In this document: piece by piece, positions 1 to 9,179 of the stretch | Layout of the letters: every line of letters begins with the position of its first letter | Numbering within the stretch: the stretch's first letter is position 1 | Assembly: GCF_024171735.1 (NCBI RefSeq) | Contig: NZ_JAMTCH010000004.1 | Coordinates: forward strand, 744,001 to 808,000 | Source: Prauserella alba | Lineage (GTDB): Bacteria; Actinomycetota; Actinomycetes; Mycobacteriales; Pseudonocardiaceae | DNA length: 64,000 nucleotides | Direction of reading: 5' to 3' | Notes under the pieces: model-generated | What the model was told of the DNA's origin: nothing | Seen by the model: the letters and a program-made list of their open reading frames with translations, nothing else | Databases searched by the model: none | Made by a program: the position numbers and the translations under genes

Positions 1-1367
1 GGACCGCCGTACCCACCGGGCTGCCCCGGTGGCGGACCCTGCGGCGGCTGGCCGGGAGCACCGAAACCACCCGACTGCGGGTTGGGACCGCCGGGCTGAC
101 CGAAGCCACCCGACGGCGGGTTCTGGCCTCCGGGCTGACCGAAGCCACCGGACGGCGGGCCGTAACCACCCGGCTGACCGGGCTGCTGCGGCGGCTGGCC
201 GAACCCACCGGGCTGGCCGTGCGGCGGCTGCCCGAAACCACCCGGCTGCCCACCGAAACCACCGGGGCCACCCGGACCACCGAAGCCGCCAGGGCCACCG
301 GGGCCGGCATTGCCGAGCCCGACGAACTGGGCTGCCTGCGGGATCAGACCGACGACACCGACGGCGAGCACCAGAATGCCGAAGATCAACTCGAAAACGA
401 TTCTCGCCGACGATCCCGCACCCTCGGCGAGAAACAGGATGGCGAACAGCAGGAGCAGGAACCCGCCGACCGCCTCGGCGATCGGCGCGATCTTCTTGAG
501 CATCGGGTTCATCATCGCCAGGGCGTGCATCGCGCCGCCTGCCAGCGCTCCGAGCCCGCCGAGCAGCAACATCCAGCAGTAGAACGTGATGTAGCCGACG
601 TAGCCGGCCACCTCGGACAGCAGCGTGATCGCCATGATCGTGCCGATGAGCCCGAGAAGCGCGACCGCACCCCCGGCGATCCACGCGAACAGCTGCGGGT
701 TGCCGCCGCCCTGCTGGCCGCCGAAGCCGGGCTGGCCGCCGAACTGCCCGGGAGGCGGACCGCCGAAGCCGCCAGGCTGGCCGGGAGGCGGTCCGTAACC
801 CTGCGGCGGTTGGCCGGGAGGCTGACCGTAACCACCCTGCGGCGGCTGACCCGGCGCGCCGAAGCCCGGCTGCCCCTGCGACGGGTCGAACCCGCCGGGC
901 TGGCCCGGCGCGCCGAAGCCCGGCTGGCCCTGTGACGGGTCGAAACCCTGCTGCCCCTGCGGAGCACCGTAGCCCTGGGGGTTCACCGCAGCCGGGTTGT
1001 CGGCCGCACTCGGCGGCGGGGCGTACGGAATCGACGGCTGCGGCTGCATGTCGGGCGACACCAGCTGCGTCGACTCGGAGCCGCCCTGCGGCGGCTGCTG
1101 CTGGCCGGACTGCGCAGGCTGGACGACCTGCGTCGCCTCCCCACCCTGGTCAGCAGGCTGCTGCGGCGGCTGGGCCGCGTCGCCTCCCTGATCGGCAGGC
1201 TGCTGCGGCATCTGGCCGCCCTGATCCGACTGGCCGGGCTGCACGACCTGCGTCGGCTCGGCCGACTCGAACGGGCCGTCCTGGGCAGGCTGGGAACCAC
1301 TCGGCGGCCCCTGCGGCGGCTGCTGCTCGCCACCCCCGGGCTGGTTCGGTGGCTGCGGAGCACTCAT
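1..1367 (-). CDS. Pro/Gly/Gln-rich membrane protein, 34-kDa-antigen-like (3' end cut by window)
   Basis: The minus frame stays open from ATG at 1367 to the window edge. Residues 1-210 or so are low-complexity and rich in Pro, Gln and Gly, with recurring GQPGFGAPGQPGG-like units. A compact hydrophobic core follows (about 719 down to 310), with roughly four membrane segments beginning LFAWIAGGAVALLGLIGTI. Then comes a second Gly/Pro/Gln tail with GGFGQPGG repeats. This build resembles mycobacterial 34-kDa antigenic proteins (DUF5336 type); the family call is inference. An AAGGGAG element lies 11 bases before the start. It follows cbs on the same strand, as the proline-rich antigen gene pra follows cbs in M. 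tuberculosis, but no RDD-domain signature was recognised. Confidence 0.75.
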   Translation of the reverse strand, partial: MSAPQPPNQPGGGEQQPPQGPPSGSQPAQDGPFESAEPTQVVQPGQSDQGGQMPQQPADQGGDAAQPPQQPADQGGEATQVVQPAQSGQQQPPQGGSESTQLVSPDMQPQPSIPYAPPPSAADNPAAVNPQGYGAPQGQQGFDPSQGQPGFGAPGQPGGFDPSQGQPGFGAPGQPPQGGYGQPPGQPPQGYGPPPGQPGGFGGPPPGQFGGQPGFGGQQGGGNPQLFAWIAGGAVALLGLIGTIMAITLLSEVAGYVGYITFYCWMLLLGGLGALAGGAMHALAMMNPMLKKIAPIAEAVGGFLLLLFAILFLAEGAGSSARIVFELIFGILVLAVGVVGLIPQAAQFVGLGNAGPGGPGGFGGPGGPGGFGGQPGGFGQPPHGQPGGFGQPPQQPGQPGGYGPPSGGFGQPGGQNPPSGGFGQPGGPNPQSGGFGAPGQPPQGPPPGQPGGYGG

Positions 1368-1484
1368 GTGGGCTTGAACTCCCTTGACGAGGACCTTCTT
1401 GTCTCTAGCTCGGGCACACGCTAGCGGATACACCTAATCGTGACCCGGAACGCCCCGCTGGCAGCGAGCGAAAACGAGCTGTCC

Positions 1485-2858
1485 TCACTCGCGCCCGGAG
1501 ATGAACGCCAGCAGGTCCTGCCGGGTGACGACCCCCGCGGGTTTGCCACCCTCCAGCACCAGTGCACCATCGGCCGAGGTCAGCGCGTTGATGGCGGCGG
1601 TGATGGACATGCCGGCGCCGATCGTGGGCAGCGGCGGGGACATGTGGGTCTGCAACATGTCGGCGAGCGCGGCCTCACCGCCGAACAGCTTGTCGAGCAG
1701 GTCACGTTCGTTCACGGCGCCGACGACCTCAGCAGCCATCACGGGCGGCTCGGCACTGACGACCGGCATCTGGCTCACGCCGAACTCACGCATGATCGCC
1801 ACGGCCTCGGTCACGGTCTCGTGCGGATGGGTGTGGACGAGGTCGGGCAGGGTGCCGTCCTTGCGCCGCAGCACGTCGCCGACGGTGGCGTCCGTCGAAT
1901 CGGGCGGGAGGAAACCGTACGCGCCCATCCACGAGTCGTTGAAGACCTTGCCGAGGTACCCGCGGCCGCCGTCCGGCAGCAACACGACGATGACGGAGTC
2001 GGGGTCGCACCGCTTGGCCAGCTCCACCGCGGCGGCAACGGCCATGCCGCACGACCCGCCGACGAGCAGGCCCTCCTCGGAGGCGAGGCGGCGCGTCATG
2101 ATGAACGAATCCGCGTCGGAGATCGCGATGATCTCGTCGGCGACGTCGCGGTCGTAGGTCTCCGGCCAGAAGTCCTCACCGACACCTTCGACGAGGTAGG
2201 GCCGGCCTGCTCCGCCCGAGTACACCGAACCCTCGGGGTCGGCGCCGACGATCTTGACCTTGCCCTCGGAGGCGTCCTTGAGGTACCGGCCGGTGCCGGA
2301 GATCGTGCCGCCGGTCCCGACTCCCGCGACGAAGTGGGTGATCTTGCCTTCGGTCTGCTGCCACAGTTCGGGGCCGGTCGAGTGGTAGTGGCTCTCGGGG
2401 TTGCTCGGGTTGGCGTACTGGTTGGGCTTCCACGCGCCGTCGATCTCGGTGACGAGCCGGTCGGAGACGCTGTAGTACGACTCGGGGTGCTCGGGCGGCA
2501 CGGCGGTGGGGCAGACGACGACCCGCGCGCCGTAGGCCTCGAGGACGTTGCGCTTGTCCTCACTGACCTTGTCCGGGCAGACGAACACGCAGTGGTACCC
2601 CTTGCGCTGCGCGACCATCGCGAGGCCGATACCGGTGTTGCCCGAGGTCGGTTCGACGATCGTGCCGCCCGGCTTGAGCTCTCCGGACGCCTCGGCGGCC
2701 TCGACCATCCGCAGCGCGATGCGGTCCTTCACGCTGCCACCGGGGTTGACGTACTCGACCTTGGCGAGCACGAGCGGGCCTGCTCCGTCGGTCACGGAGT
2801 TCAGCTTGACCAACGGGGTGTCTCCCACGAGGTCGATGACGTGTTCGGCGTATTCCAT
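1485..2858 (-). CDS. cbs: cystathionine beta-synthase (PLP fold plus C-terminal CBS pair)
   Basis: Predicted 457 residues. Condenses serine and homocysteine to cystathionine in cytoplasmic transsulfuration. The PLP lysine is K44 in NPGGSVKDRIA; the phosphate/substrate loop is TSGNTG at 71-76, and a GTGGTISGTG loop lies near 180-190. The last 120 or so residues form two CBS repeats, the regulatory module expected in bacterial and human enzymes. The open frame extends upstream to 2921, but the start at 2858 (MEYAEHVIDL) is chosen because family members begin there and the upstream 21 residues look non-coding. It is divergent from the 5'-nucleotidase-like gene and followed by the Pro-rich membrane protein gene. 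Confidence 0.95.
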   Translation of the reverse strand: MEYAEHVIDLVGDTPLVKLNSVTDGAGPLVLAKVEYVNPGGSVKDRIALRMVEAAEASGELKPGGTIVEPTSGNTGIGLAMVAQRKGYHCVFVCPDKVSEDKRNVLEAYGARVVVCPTAVPPEHPESYYSVSDRLVTEIDGAWKPNQYANPSNPESHYHSTGPELWQQTEGKITHFVAGVGTGGTISGTGRYLKDASEGKVKIVGADPEGSVYSGGAGRPYLVEGVGEDFWPETYDRDVADEIIAISDADSFIMTRRLASEEGLLVGGSCGMAVAAAVELAKRCDPDSVIVVLLPDGGRGYLGKVFNDSWMGAYGFLPPDSTDATVGDVLRRKDGTLPDLVHTHPHETVTEAVAIMREFGVSQMPVVSAEPPVMAAEVVGAVNERDLLDKLFGGEAALADMLQTHMSPPLPTIGAGMSITAAINALTSADGALVLEGGKPAGVVTRQDLLAFISGRE

Positions 2859-2992
2859 GCCGCCAGAGTAATCAGCCGATGACCGTTGCACATCGTTAGT
2901 CGGGGTTCTTTTCGATTTCATTGTCCGAAAAGGACCACTGTGATTAGCTCACGGCGTTTCGACCGTCAAGTCCGTACCAAGGAGTCCCCGCC

Positions 2993-4870
2993 GTGAAAGC
3001 CCTGCCGAGACGGCACAAGCGGGTGGCGCGAGCTGCCACCGCCACCGCCCTCGCGAGCGCGTTGCTGACGACGTCCGGTGGCGTCGCAGGAGCCGCACCG
3101 AACGCGAAGGCGTTCGGCTTCTTCGACGACGTGCCCGCGTTCACCCTCAACGTCCTGTTCGCCAACGACATGGAATCCGCGCTGCTCGGCGTGTCCGGGG
3201 ACGGCACCGACGAGGGCGAGATCGTCGACGGTGGGCAGCAGCCCTACGGCAGCCCGTCGCGCATGGCGACCGTGATGGACGACCTGCGCAAGGACGCCGT
3301 GACGGGCTGGCCGGAGCCGGGCCAGGCGCTGTGGCGCGGCGAGGTCGCCGTATCCGGCGGCGACAACTTCCTGGCCGGTCCGGAATTCTCGGCCAGCCAG
3401 GAGGACGGCGCCCCGTTCTACGACGCACGCGCGGTCGACGAGATCGGCTTCGACGCCACCACTATCGGCAACCACGAGTTCGACTTCGGCCCCGAGGCGT
3501 TCGCCGACTTCATCTCGGCGTTCGACGGTTCGCTGGAGTTCGTGAGCACGAACGTGGACGTCTCCGGTGAGCCGACGCTCGACGCCCACGCCAAGGACGG
3601 CACGATCCTCAAGAGCAAGGTCCTGCGCTCGCGCGGCCAGCGCGTCGGCATGATCGGGCTGACGACTCCGGAACTGCCGTCGCTGTCGAGCCCGCGCAAC
3701 GTCGAGGTCGACGCCGAGATGGCGAAGCTGACCAACGCGCTGGCGTCCGACTTCGCCGACCGCGGTATCGACAAGGTGCTGCTCGTCTCGCACCTGCAGG
3801 ACATCGACAACGAGCTCGAGCTGGTGCCGCAGCTGAAGGGCGTGGACGCGGTCGTCGGCGCGGGCGGCGGCGAGATCCTCGCCGGCGACGACGACAGGCT
3901 CATCCCCGGCGACGAGGCCGAGCGCGGCTTCCCGCTGTACGCCGACGACGCCGACGGCAACCGCGTTCCCGTCGTCACCACGACCGGCGACTACAAGTAC
4001 GTCGGCAGGCTCGTGCTGAACTTCAACTGGCGCGGCGAGGTCATCGACGTCGACGAGGCCGAGACCGGACCGGTGCGCGTGTCCGGCGTCGGCCCCGACG
4101 CGGTACACGGCGACGAGAAGATCCGGTCCGAGGTCGAAGAGCCCGTGGCACAGCACCTCGACGAACTGGCCGAGACCACGGTCGCGACCAGCGAGGTGCC
4201 GCTGAACGGCGTCCGGGGCGACGTGCGCTCGAAGGAGACGAACCTCGGCAACCTGGTCGCCGACGGCCTGCGCTGGACGGGCGAGCAGAAGGCCGAGGAG
4301 TACGGAGTGACGCCGCCGCAGGTCGGCATCCAGAACGGCGGCGGCATCCGCAACGACTCGACGCTGCCCGCGGGCGACATCAGTGCGCTCGACACCTACG
4401 ACGTCGCACCGTTCTCCAACTTCGTCGCGGTCGTGCCCGAGGTGCCGCGTCAGGTGTTCCGCCAGCTGCTCGAACGCGGCGTGGCGGCCTCCCCCGACGC
4501 CGCGGGCGCGTTCATGCAGGTCTCCGGGGTGAAGTTCACCTACGACCCGAACGGCAAGGCGCAGGTCGTCGACGAGAACAGCGGTGAGGTGCTGGAACCG
4601 GGCGAGCGCGTACAGGACGTGACGCTCGACGACGGCACGGTCGTCGTCGAGGACGGGCGGGTCGTGGAGGGTGCGCCGATCTCGGTCGCCACCAACGACT
4701 TCTCCGCCCGAGGCGGCGACGGCTACCCGTTCGGCGATCTGGACTTCACCTCGGTCGGCACGACCTACCAGCAGGCCGTCGAGGGCTACCTCACCGACGG
4801 GCTGAGCGGTTCCGTCACCGCCGAGCAGTACCCGGAGGGCGGCAACGGCCGCATCACCACAACCGGTTGA
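2993..4870 (+). CDS. secreted 5'-nucleotidase / metallophosphatase family protein with altered metal motifs
   Basis: Predicted 625 residues with a GTG start and AAGGAG eight bases upstream (2979-2984). An N-terminal Sec signal (KRVARAATATALASALLTTS then AGA) implies export. The metallophosphatase domain shows GGDN (122-125) and GNHEFDFG (159-166). The C-terminal 5'-nucleotidase domain shows TNLGNLVADGLRW, NGGGIRND, APFSN and TNDFSARGGDGYPF. Two canonical motifs are changed: the usual NDxHG reads NDMES (58-62), and the GHxH loop reads GAGGGE. The metal site may therefore differ from UshA-type enzymes. Likely role is release of phosphate or nucleosides outside the membrane. A strong terminator follows directly. 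Confidence 0.9.
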   Translation: MKALPRRHKRVARAATATALASALLTTSGGVAGAAPNAKAFGFFDDVPAFTLNVLFANDMESALLGVSGDGTDEGEIVDGGQQPYGSPSRMATVMDDLRKDAVTGWPEPGQALWRGEVAVSGGDNFLAGPEFSASQEDGAPFYDARAVDEIGFDATTIGNHEFDFGPEAFADFISAFDGSLEFVSTNVDVSGEPTLDAHAKDGTILKSKVLRSRGQRVGMIGLTTPELPSLSSPRNVEVDAEMAKLTNALASDFADRGIDKVLLVSHLQDIDNELELVPQLKGVDAVVGAGGGEILAGDDDRLIPGDEAERGFPLYADDADGNRVPVVTTTGDYKYVGRLVLNFNWRGEVIDVDEAETGPVRVSGVGPDAVHGDEKIRSEVEEPVAQHLDELAETTVATSEVPLNGVRGDVRSKETNLGNLVADGLRWTGEQKAEEYGVTPPQVGIQNGGGIRNDSTLPAGDISALDTYDVAPFSNFVAVVPEVPRQVFRQLLERGVAASPDAAGAFMQVSGVKFTYDPNGKAQVVDENSGEVLEPGERVQDVTLDDGTVVVEDGRVVEGAPISVATNDFSARGGDGYPFGDLDFTSVGTTYQQAVEGYLTDGLSGSVTAEQYPEGGNGRITTTG

Positions 4871-4878
4871 TGAGCCAC

Positions 4879-4918
4879 GGGGCGGCGCGGGGAGCCGGCG
4901 GGCTTCCCGCGCCGCCCC
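4879..4918 (+). terminator. terminator hairpin after the 5'-nucleotidase-like gene
   Basis: A perfect 13-bp stem (4879-4891 with 4906-4918) encloses a 14-base loop, starting 8 bases past the stop codon. There is no T-tract, as is common in actinobacteria. Confidence 0.75.
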
Positions 4919-5107
4919 GCCGTCACCAAACCACGGATCGACACCGGAAGTCCGCCGGCCACGACCGCGCGCCCCGCAGGCTCACCACCCCAGGTGGCAC
5001 CGAGCCGATCCCGGTGCCGCGCGGCGTCGACGCCCCACCCGGCACGCTGCCCATGACACGCATCGGTCCTCTCCTTTCCGGTGTCGAAGGCCTTGCTCGC
5101 GGACTGT

Positions 5108-5149
5108 GTTCACTACTCGGGAGTTCATTACTCGGACGGTGTTCACTAC
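5108..5149. repeat. three spaced copies of GTTCAYTAC
   Basis: GTTCACTAC (5108-5116), GTTCATTAC (5123-5131) and GTTCACTAC (5141-5149) lie in the same orientation, each of the first two followed by TCGG. They sit 3' of the pentapeptide-repeat gene, ending where its stop codon begins. The array is less GC-rich than its surroundings. Function unknown; it could be a binding-site cluster or decayed short repeat. Confidence 0.6.
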
Positions 5150-6072
5150 GACGCGCCGAGTGACCCACCGGTTTCGACCTGCCGCAGGTCGGCCCATGCT
5201 GGATCGCCCTCCGATTCGCGCGCTTCCCATCCCGGCGGCCAGTTGCGCCCCGCTCCGGTCCTGGTCATCGCGCCTGCGAGATTCGCGGTGGTGTGCTCGC
5301 CGAACCGCACCGGCCCCTCGAAACGCGCGCCGCGGAACCGGCTTCCGTTCCGGCCGAAGTCCACGTTGCGGAAGTCCGCGTCATCGAGGAAGCACGCTTC
5401 GACGAAATCGGCCTTGGATCCGAATTCGGATCCGCGGAACGTGGCGAGCTCCGTGAACACCGCCCCGCGGCAGTTCAGCGAGCGGATCCGGCAGCGCGAG
5501 AAGTTGAACCACGGCAACCGCGCTCCGGAGAGGTCGAGATCGATGTCGCCCCAGAAGGCGTCCTCGACGTCGGGCCGCAGGTGCAACTGCAGGATCCGCT
5601 GCACCGCGAGGCGGACCTGCCGTTCCTCTGCGGAATCGTCGAACGGCATGCGCAGATAGGCACAAAGCACGTTGACGATCGTCTGGCGTTGCGGCCGGTG
5701 GTCGGCGGCCAGCCGTTCCAGCGCATACATGCCCGCCAGCCGGACCGCGGCGCTCTCGTGGCCGAGCTGTTCGGCCGCTTGGCCGTACAGCTCGGTGATG
5801 CGGCGTTCGGTTGCGTCGTGGTCACGCTGTTGGAGGTCGAGCTCGTTGGACCGCTGCCGCCGTGCCGCCAGCAGCAGCGCGGCGCCGCCGCCCGTCCCGA
5901 TGACCAGGCTCGATGCGGTACGCAGGGCGTCCAGCCTGGCGCGGTCCTCGGGCCGGCCACCGCCGAGCAGCGACAGCATCGTGGTGGCGGCGGCGGTGGC
6001 GACCAGCAACAGTCCGACGGCCCACATCGCGATCGTCCGTGGCCGTAACGCTGCGCTCCGGGTATTCGACAC
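5146..6072 (-). CDS. membrane-anchored pentapeptide-repeat protein
   Basis: Predicted 308 residues from the GTG at 6072; the open frame runs further upstream to 6300 but would overlap the thiolase gene. Two membrane segments (IAMWAVGLLLVATAAATTML and a second at SLVIGTGGGAALLLAA) precede a charged helical linker (ELDLQQRDHDATERRITELY). The C-terminal half has A(D/N)LxF-like pentapeptide repeats: FWGDIDLDLSGARLPWFNF, FRGSEFGSKADFVEACFLDD, ADFRNVDF, FRGARFEG. Such proteins are widespread in actinobacteria; their biochemical role is unknown. It is divergent from the thiolase gene, which begins 114 bases away. Confidence 0.85.
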   Translation of the reverse strand: MSNTRSAALRPRTIAMWAVGLLLVATAAATTMLSLLGGGRPEDRARLDALRTASSLVIGTGGGAALLLAARRQRSNELDLQQRDHDATERRITELYGQAAEQLGHESAAVRLAGMYALERLAADHRPQRQTIVNVLCAYLRMPFDDSAEERQVRLAVQRILQLHLRPDVEDAFWGDIDLDLSGARLPWFNFSRCRIRSLNCRGAVFTELATFRGSEFGSKADFVEACFLDDADFRNVDFGRNGSRFRGARFEGPVRFGEHTTANLAGAMTRTGAGRNWPPGWEARESEGDPAWADLRQVETGGSLGAS

Positions 6073-6185
6073 GGCGTGATGATGCCAGTGACGTGACGTG
6101 CGATTAACACCACTGGCCAGGGCGGGCACCGGCAGGCAGGATGTACGTAAGCATCCGCTTAGGTCGATCCGAAGGAGTGTCCACC

Positions 6186-7406
6186 ATGCCCGAAGCCGTG
6201 ATCGTGTCCGCAGCCCGTTCGCCCATCGGCAGGGCAGGCAAGGGCTCACTGGTGGACAAGCGCCCCGACGACCTCGCCGCGGAGATGGTGCGCGCTGCAC
6301 TCGACAAGGTGCCCCAGCTCGACCCGGCCGAGATCGACGACCTGATGCTCGGATGCGGTCTGCCGGGCGGCGAGTCCGGCTTCAACATGGGCCGCGTCGT
6401 GGCGACCCTGCTCGGCTACGACCACCTGCCCGGCTGCACCATCACCCGGTACTGCTCCTCCAGCCTGCAGACCACGCGCATGGCCATGCACGCGATCAAG
6501 GCGGGCGAGGGCGACGTGTTCATCTCCGCGGGCGTCGAGGCCGTGTCACGGTTCGCCAAGGGCAACTCCGACTCACTGCCGGACACCCACAACCCGCTCT
6601 TCGCCGACGCCGAGGCCCGCACCGCCGCCACCGCCGAGCAGGCCACCGACAGCTGGACCGACCCGCGGGAGAACGGCCAGCTGCCGGACGTCTACATCGC
6701 CATGGGCCAGACCGCCGAGAATCTCGCCCGGATGAAGGGCATCTCGCGCGAAGAGATGGACGAGTTCGGTGTGCGCTCGCAGAATCTCGCCGAGAAGGCC
6801 ATCGCCGACGGCTTCTGGGCCAAGGACATCACCCCCGTGACCCTGCCCGACGGCACCGTCGTTGACGCCGATGACGGCCCACGCGCAGGCGTGACGATCG
6901 AAGGCGTGTCCGGCCTCAAGCCGGTGTTCCGCCCCGACGGCCGCGTCACCGCCGCCAACGCCTGTCCCCTCAACGACGGCGCCGCCGCACTGGTGATCAT
7001 GAGCGACACCAAGGCCAAGCAGCTCGGCCTCACCCCGCTGGCCCGCGTCGTGTCCACCGGCGTGTCCGGCCTCTCGCCCGAGATCATGGGCTACGGCCCG
7101 GTCGAGGCGTCGAAGCAGGCCCTCTCCCGCGCCGGCATGTCCGTCGGCGACATGGACCTGGTCGAGATCAACGAGGCTTTCGCCGCGCAGGTCATCCCGT
7201 CCTACCGCGACCTCGGAATCGACCTCGACAAGCTGAACGTCAACGGCGGTGCCATCGCCGTCGGCCATCCGTTCGGCATGACCGGCGCCCGGATCACCTC
7301 GACGCTGATCAACTCGCTGCAGCACCACGACAAGCAGTTCGGCCTCGAGACGATGTGCGTGGGCGGCGGCCAAGGCATGGCCATGGTCCTCGAACGCCTC
7401 AGCTGA
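6186..7406 (+). CDS. fadA3: acetyl-CoA acetyltransferase (thiolase), FadA3-like
   Basis: Predicted 406 residues. Thiolases cleave or form 3-ketoacyl-CoA in beta-oxidation. The nucleophilic cysteine is C90 in [15 protein letters not shown]. The C-terminal catalytic elements are present: [25 protein letters not shown] and [17 protein letters not shown] at 6186 is preceded by AAGGAG (6172-6177) with good spacing; the frame upstream of it is not needed. The sequence closely resembles mycobacterial FadA3 as I recall it, and fadA3 also lies near cbs in M. tuberculosis. Monocistronic; a long inverted repeat follows. Confidence 0.95.
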   Translation: MPEAVIVSAARSPIGRAGKGSLVDKRPDDLAAEMVRAALDKVPQLDPAEIDDLMLGCGLPGGESGFNMGRVVATLLGYDHLPGCTITRYCSSSLQTTRMAMHAIKAGEGDVFISAGVEAVSRFAKGNSDSLPDTHNPLFADAEARTAATAEQATDSWTDPRENGQLPDVYIAMGQTAENLARMKGISREEMDEFGVRSQNLAEKAIADGFWAKDITPVTLPDGTVVDADDGPRAGVTIEGVSGLKPVFRPDGRVTAANACPLNDGAAALVIMSDTKAKQLGLTPLARVVSTGVSGLSPEIMGYGPVEASKQALSRAGMSVGDMDLVEINEAFAAQVIPSYRDLGIDLDKLNVNGGAIAVGHPFGMTGARITSTLINSLQHHDKQFGLETMCVGGGQGMAMVLERLS

Positions 7407-7446
7407 CAACGAGAACTTGCTGCCCGGCTTGCCCGGCGGTGCGCGA

Positions 7447-7495
7447 ACCTGCTCCTGCACGCACTGCGTGTGGTCGCGTGTGTGCAGGAGCAGGT
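7447..7495 (+). terminator. hairpin downstream of the thiolase gene
   Basis: ACCTGCTCCTGCAC (7447-7460) and its exact complement (7482-7495) form a 14-bp stem with a 21-base loop, 40 bases after the thiolase stop. No T-run. Confidence 0.6.
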
Positions 7496-7571
7496 GACGG
7501 TTGGGTAACGTCTTCCGGTGAGCTCCGCCGAGGACTACCGGCGGGAGGCGGCGCTGTCCTAATGTCTCGCC

Positions 7572-7892
7572 ATGTCCACGTCGGTCTTCGTCACGGGCGA
7601 GGCCAAAGCACCCTCGAACAACCCGATCACCAGTCAGTACGGGCTGTTCTTCATCGCCTTCGAGATCGACCCGGACACGCACCGGATCCTTGATGCCGAG
7701 TGCTCGGCGACGTTGGCCCTGACGAACAGGTTCGTCAAAGGCTTGTTCGCCCGAGAGCGCATCACGGACGAAGGTCTTCTTACGGAGCGCATCTCCGCGC
7801 GCTATCACGGTTCGTCCCAACGAGCCTTGATCGCGGCACTGCACCACGCCGCGACCAAGTACCGGACCGCGGTGGGCATCACCGCGGGCTGA
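7572..7892 (+). CDS. DUF3870 domain protein
   Basis: Predicted 106 residues, soluble, no signal peptide or membrane segment. The sequence begins MSTSVFVTGEAKAPSNNPIT and carries the conserved FIAFEIDPDTHRILDAECSATLALT and GSSQRALIAALHHAA segments of the DUF3870 family, whose function is not established. The start is the ATG at 7572; the preceding frame is closed just upstream and no clear ribosome-binding site is visible. An intrinsic terminator follows 50 bases after the stop and separates it from the DUF819 operon. The family often sits beside metabolic or transport genes, so a link to the next operon is possible but unproved. Confidence 0.8.
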   Translation: MSTSVFVTGEAKAPSNNPITSQYGLFFIAFEIDPDTHRILDAECSATLALTNRFVKGLFARERITDEGLLTERISARYHGSSQRALIAALHHAATKYRTAVGITAG

Positions 7893-7941
7893 CGCCTCCG
7901 TAGGACCCAGCGATTGCCTGGCCCCTGACCGGGCCGGACCC

Positions 7942-7997
7942 AGTCGGAAACACGTACCACGACCACCTCGGTCGGGTGCGCGTTTCCGACTTTTTTT
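7942..7997 (+). terminator. intrinsic terminator or attenuator with T7 tail
   Basis: An outer 10-bp stem (7942-7951 with 7982-7991), an inner paired segment (7953-7958 with 7975-7980) and CGACC/GGTCG at the tip (7960-7964 with 7970-7974) lead straight into seven T residues (7991-7997). This is a textbook rho-independent shape in a genome where most terminators lack T-runs. It ends DUF3870 and lies 36 bases before the DUF819 start. Confidence 0.85.
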
Positions 7998-8032
7998 GTG
8001 TGTGAGGAAGAAAGGACGGCGGCGACGCGAAC

Positions 8033-9178
8033 ATGATTACGGACGGGTTCCTCTATCTCGGTGTGCTGCTGGGGCTGGCCGCGGTCATCGTCTACGTCAC
8101 CCAGCGCAGGCAGTACCGGTTCCTCAAGTACGTGCCCGGTTTCGTGCTGCTCTACCTCGGAGCGGCACTGCTGAACACGCTCGGCGTGTTCGGTGAGTCC
8201 GATTCGGTCGAGGCGACCGGCGACGCGGTGAAGGATGCGCTGCTGCCGGCGATGATCCTGCTGCTGTTGTTCAAATGCGACATCCGCAAGATCATCAAAC
8301 TCGGCCCGAAGCTCCTGCTGACGTTCGTGATCTCGGCGCTCAGCATCGCGGTGGGCTTCGTCGTCGCGTTCCTGATCTTCCAGGCGACCCTGGAGGGCGA
8401 GGCGTACAAGGCGCTCGGTGCACTCGCCGCGTCGTGGACCGGCGGCTCGGCCAACCTGGTCGCGGTGCAGTCCATCGTGGACGCACCGGAGACGCTGATC
8501 GGCTACGTGCTGATCGTCGACACGGTGCTCTACTCGCTGTGGCTGCTCGTGATGTTCAGCTCCGTCGGCGTCGCCGACCGGTTCAACCGGTGGACCAAGG
8601 CGAAGGCGATCAACTTCGACGGGCACGCGGCCGACGAGCGGGAACACTCGATAGACCTGACCTCACTGATGACACTGATCGGCTTCAGCCTGCTCGTGTC
8701 CGCGGCCGCGACCTGGGTCGGCGGCCTGCTGCCGGAACTGGGCGACGTCGTCACCGGAACCACGTGGACGATCCTCATCGTCAGCGTGCTCGGCCTGGTC
8801 ATCGCCTCCACCCGATTCGGCAGGACCGCGGGCTCGTCCGAACTCGCGATGGTGATGCTGTACGTGATCATCGGCATCATCGCCTCCGGCTCCGACTTCT
8901 CCTCGCTGGCCGAAGCGCCGCTGTACCTGCTGATGGGCGTGATCGCGTTGATGGCGCACGCGACCATCATGGTCGTCTACGCCAAGCTCACGAAGTCCGA
9001 GCTGTCGAGCCTGGCGGTGGCCAGCACGGCCAACCTCGGCGGCATGGCCTCGGCACCGGTCGTGGCCAGCGCGTTCCACCGGCAGATGGTGCCCGTGGGT
9101 GTGCTGTTCGCCCTGATCGGTGCGTTCTCGGGCACGTTCATCGGGCTGGCGACGGTGAACGTGCTGGGGGTGATCTGA
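8033..9178 (+). CDS. DUF819 family membrane protein (putative transporter)
   Basis: Predicted 381 residues, almost wholly hydrophobic with about ten or eleven membrane helices. DUF819 proteins (for example B. subtilis YjcL) have no proven substrate. The signature-like segments SWTGGSANLVAVQ (about 128-140) and STANLGGMASAPVVASAFH (about 332-350) are two similar motifs in the two halves, suggesting an inverted-repeat transporter fold. A purine-rich AGGAAGAAAGGACGG lies at 8004-8018 upstream of ATG 8033. It is followed after one base by the dipeptide epimerase gene and then a secreted NlpC/P60 peptidase gene. I therefore infer it imports murein-derived peptides. Confidence 0.85.
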   Translation: MITDGFLYLGVLLGLAAVIVYVTQRRQYRFLKYVPGFVLLYLGAALLNTLGVFGESDSVEATGDAVKDALLPAMILLLLFKCDIRKIIKLGPKLLLTFVISALSIAVGFVVAFLIFQATLEGEAYKALGALAASWTGGSANLVAVQSIVDAPETLIGYVLIVDTVLYSLWLLVMFSSVGVADRFNRWTKAKAINFDGHAADEREHSIDLTSLMTLIGFSLLVSAAATWVGGLLPELGDVVTGTTWTILIVSVLGLVIASTRFGRTAGSSELAMVMLYVIIGIIASGSDFSSLAEAPLYLLMGVIALMAHATIMVVYAKLTKSELSSLAVASTANLGGMASAPVVASAFHRQMVPVGVLFALIGAFSGTFIGLATVNVLGVI

Positions 9179-9179
9179 G

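Noticed and set aside
1440-2882. 480-residue plus-strand frame opposite cbs
   Set aside because: Shadow of the conserved cbs frame; His/Gly/Val-rich translation with no recognisable family.
2939-2955. CRP/GlxR-like dyad GTGATTAGCTCAC before the nucleotidase gene
   Set aside because: The spacer is one base short of the GlxR consensus (TGTGA-6-TCACA), and such short dyads occur by chance.
6573-7847. 424-residue minus-strand frame across the thiolase and DUF3870
   Set aside because: Covers two conserved genes antisense; shadow.
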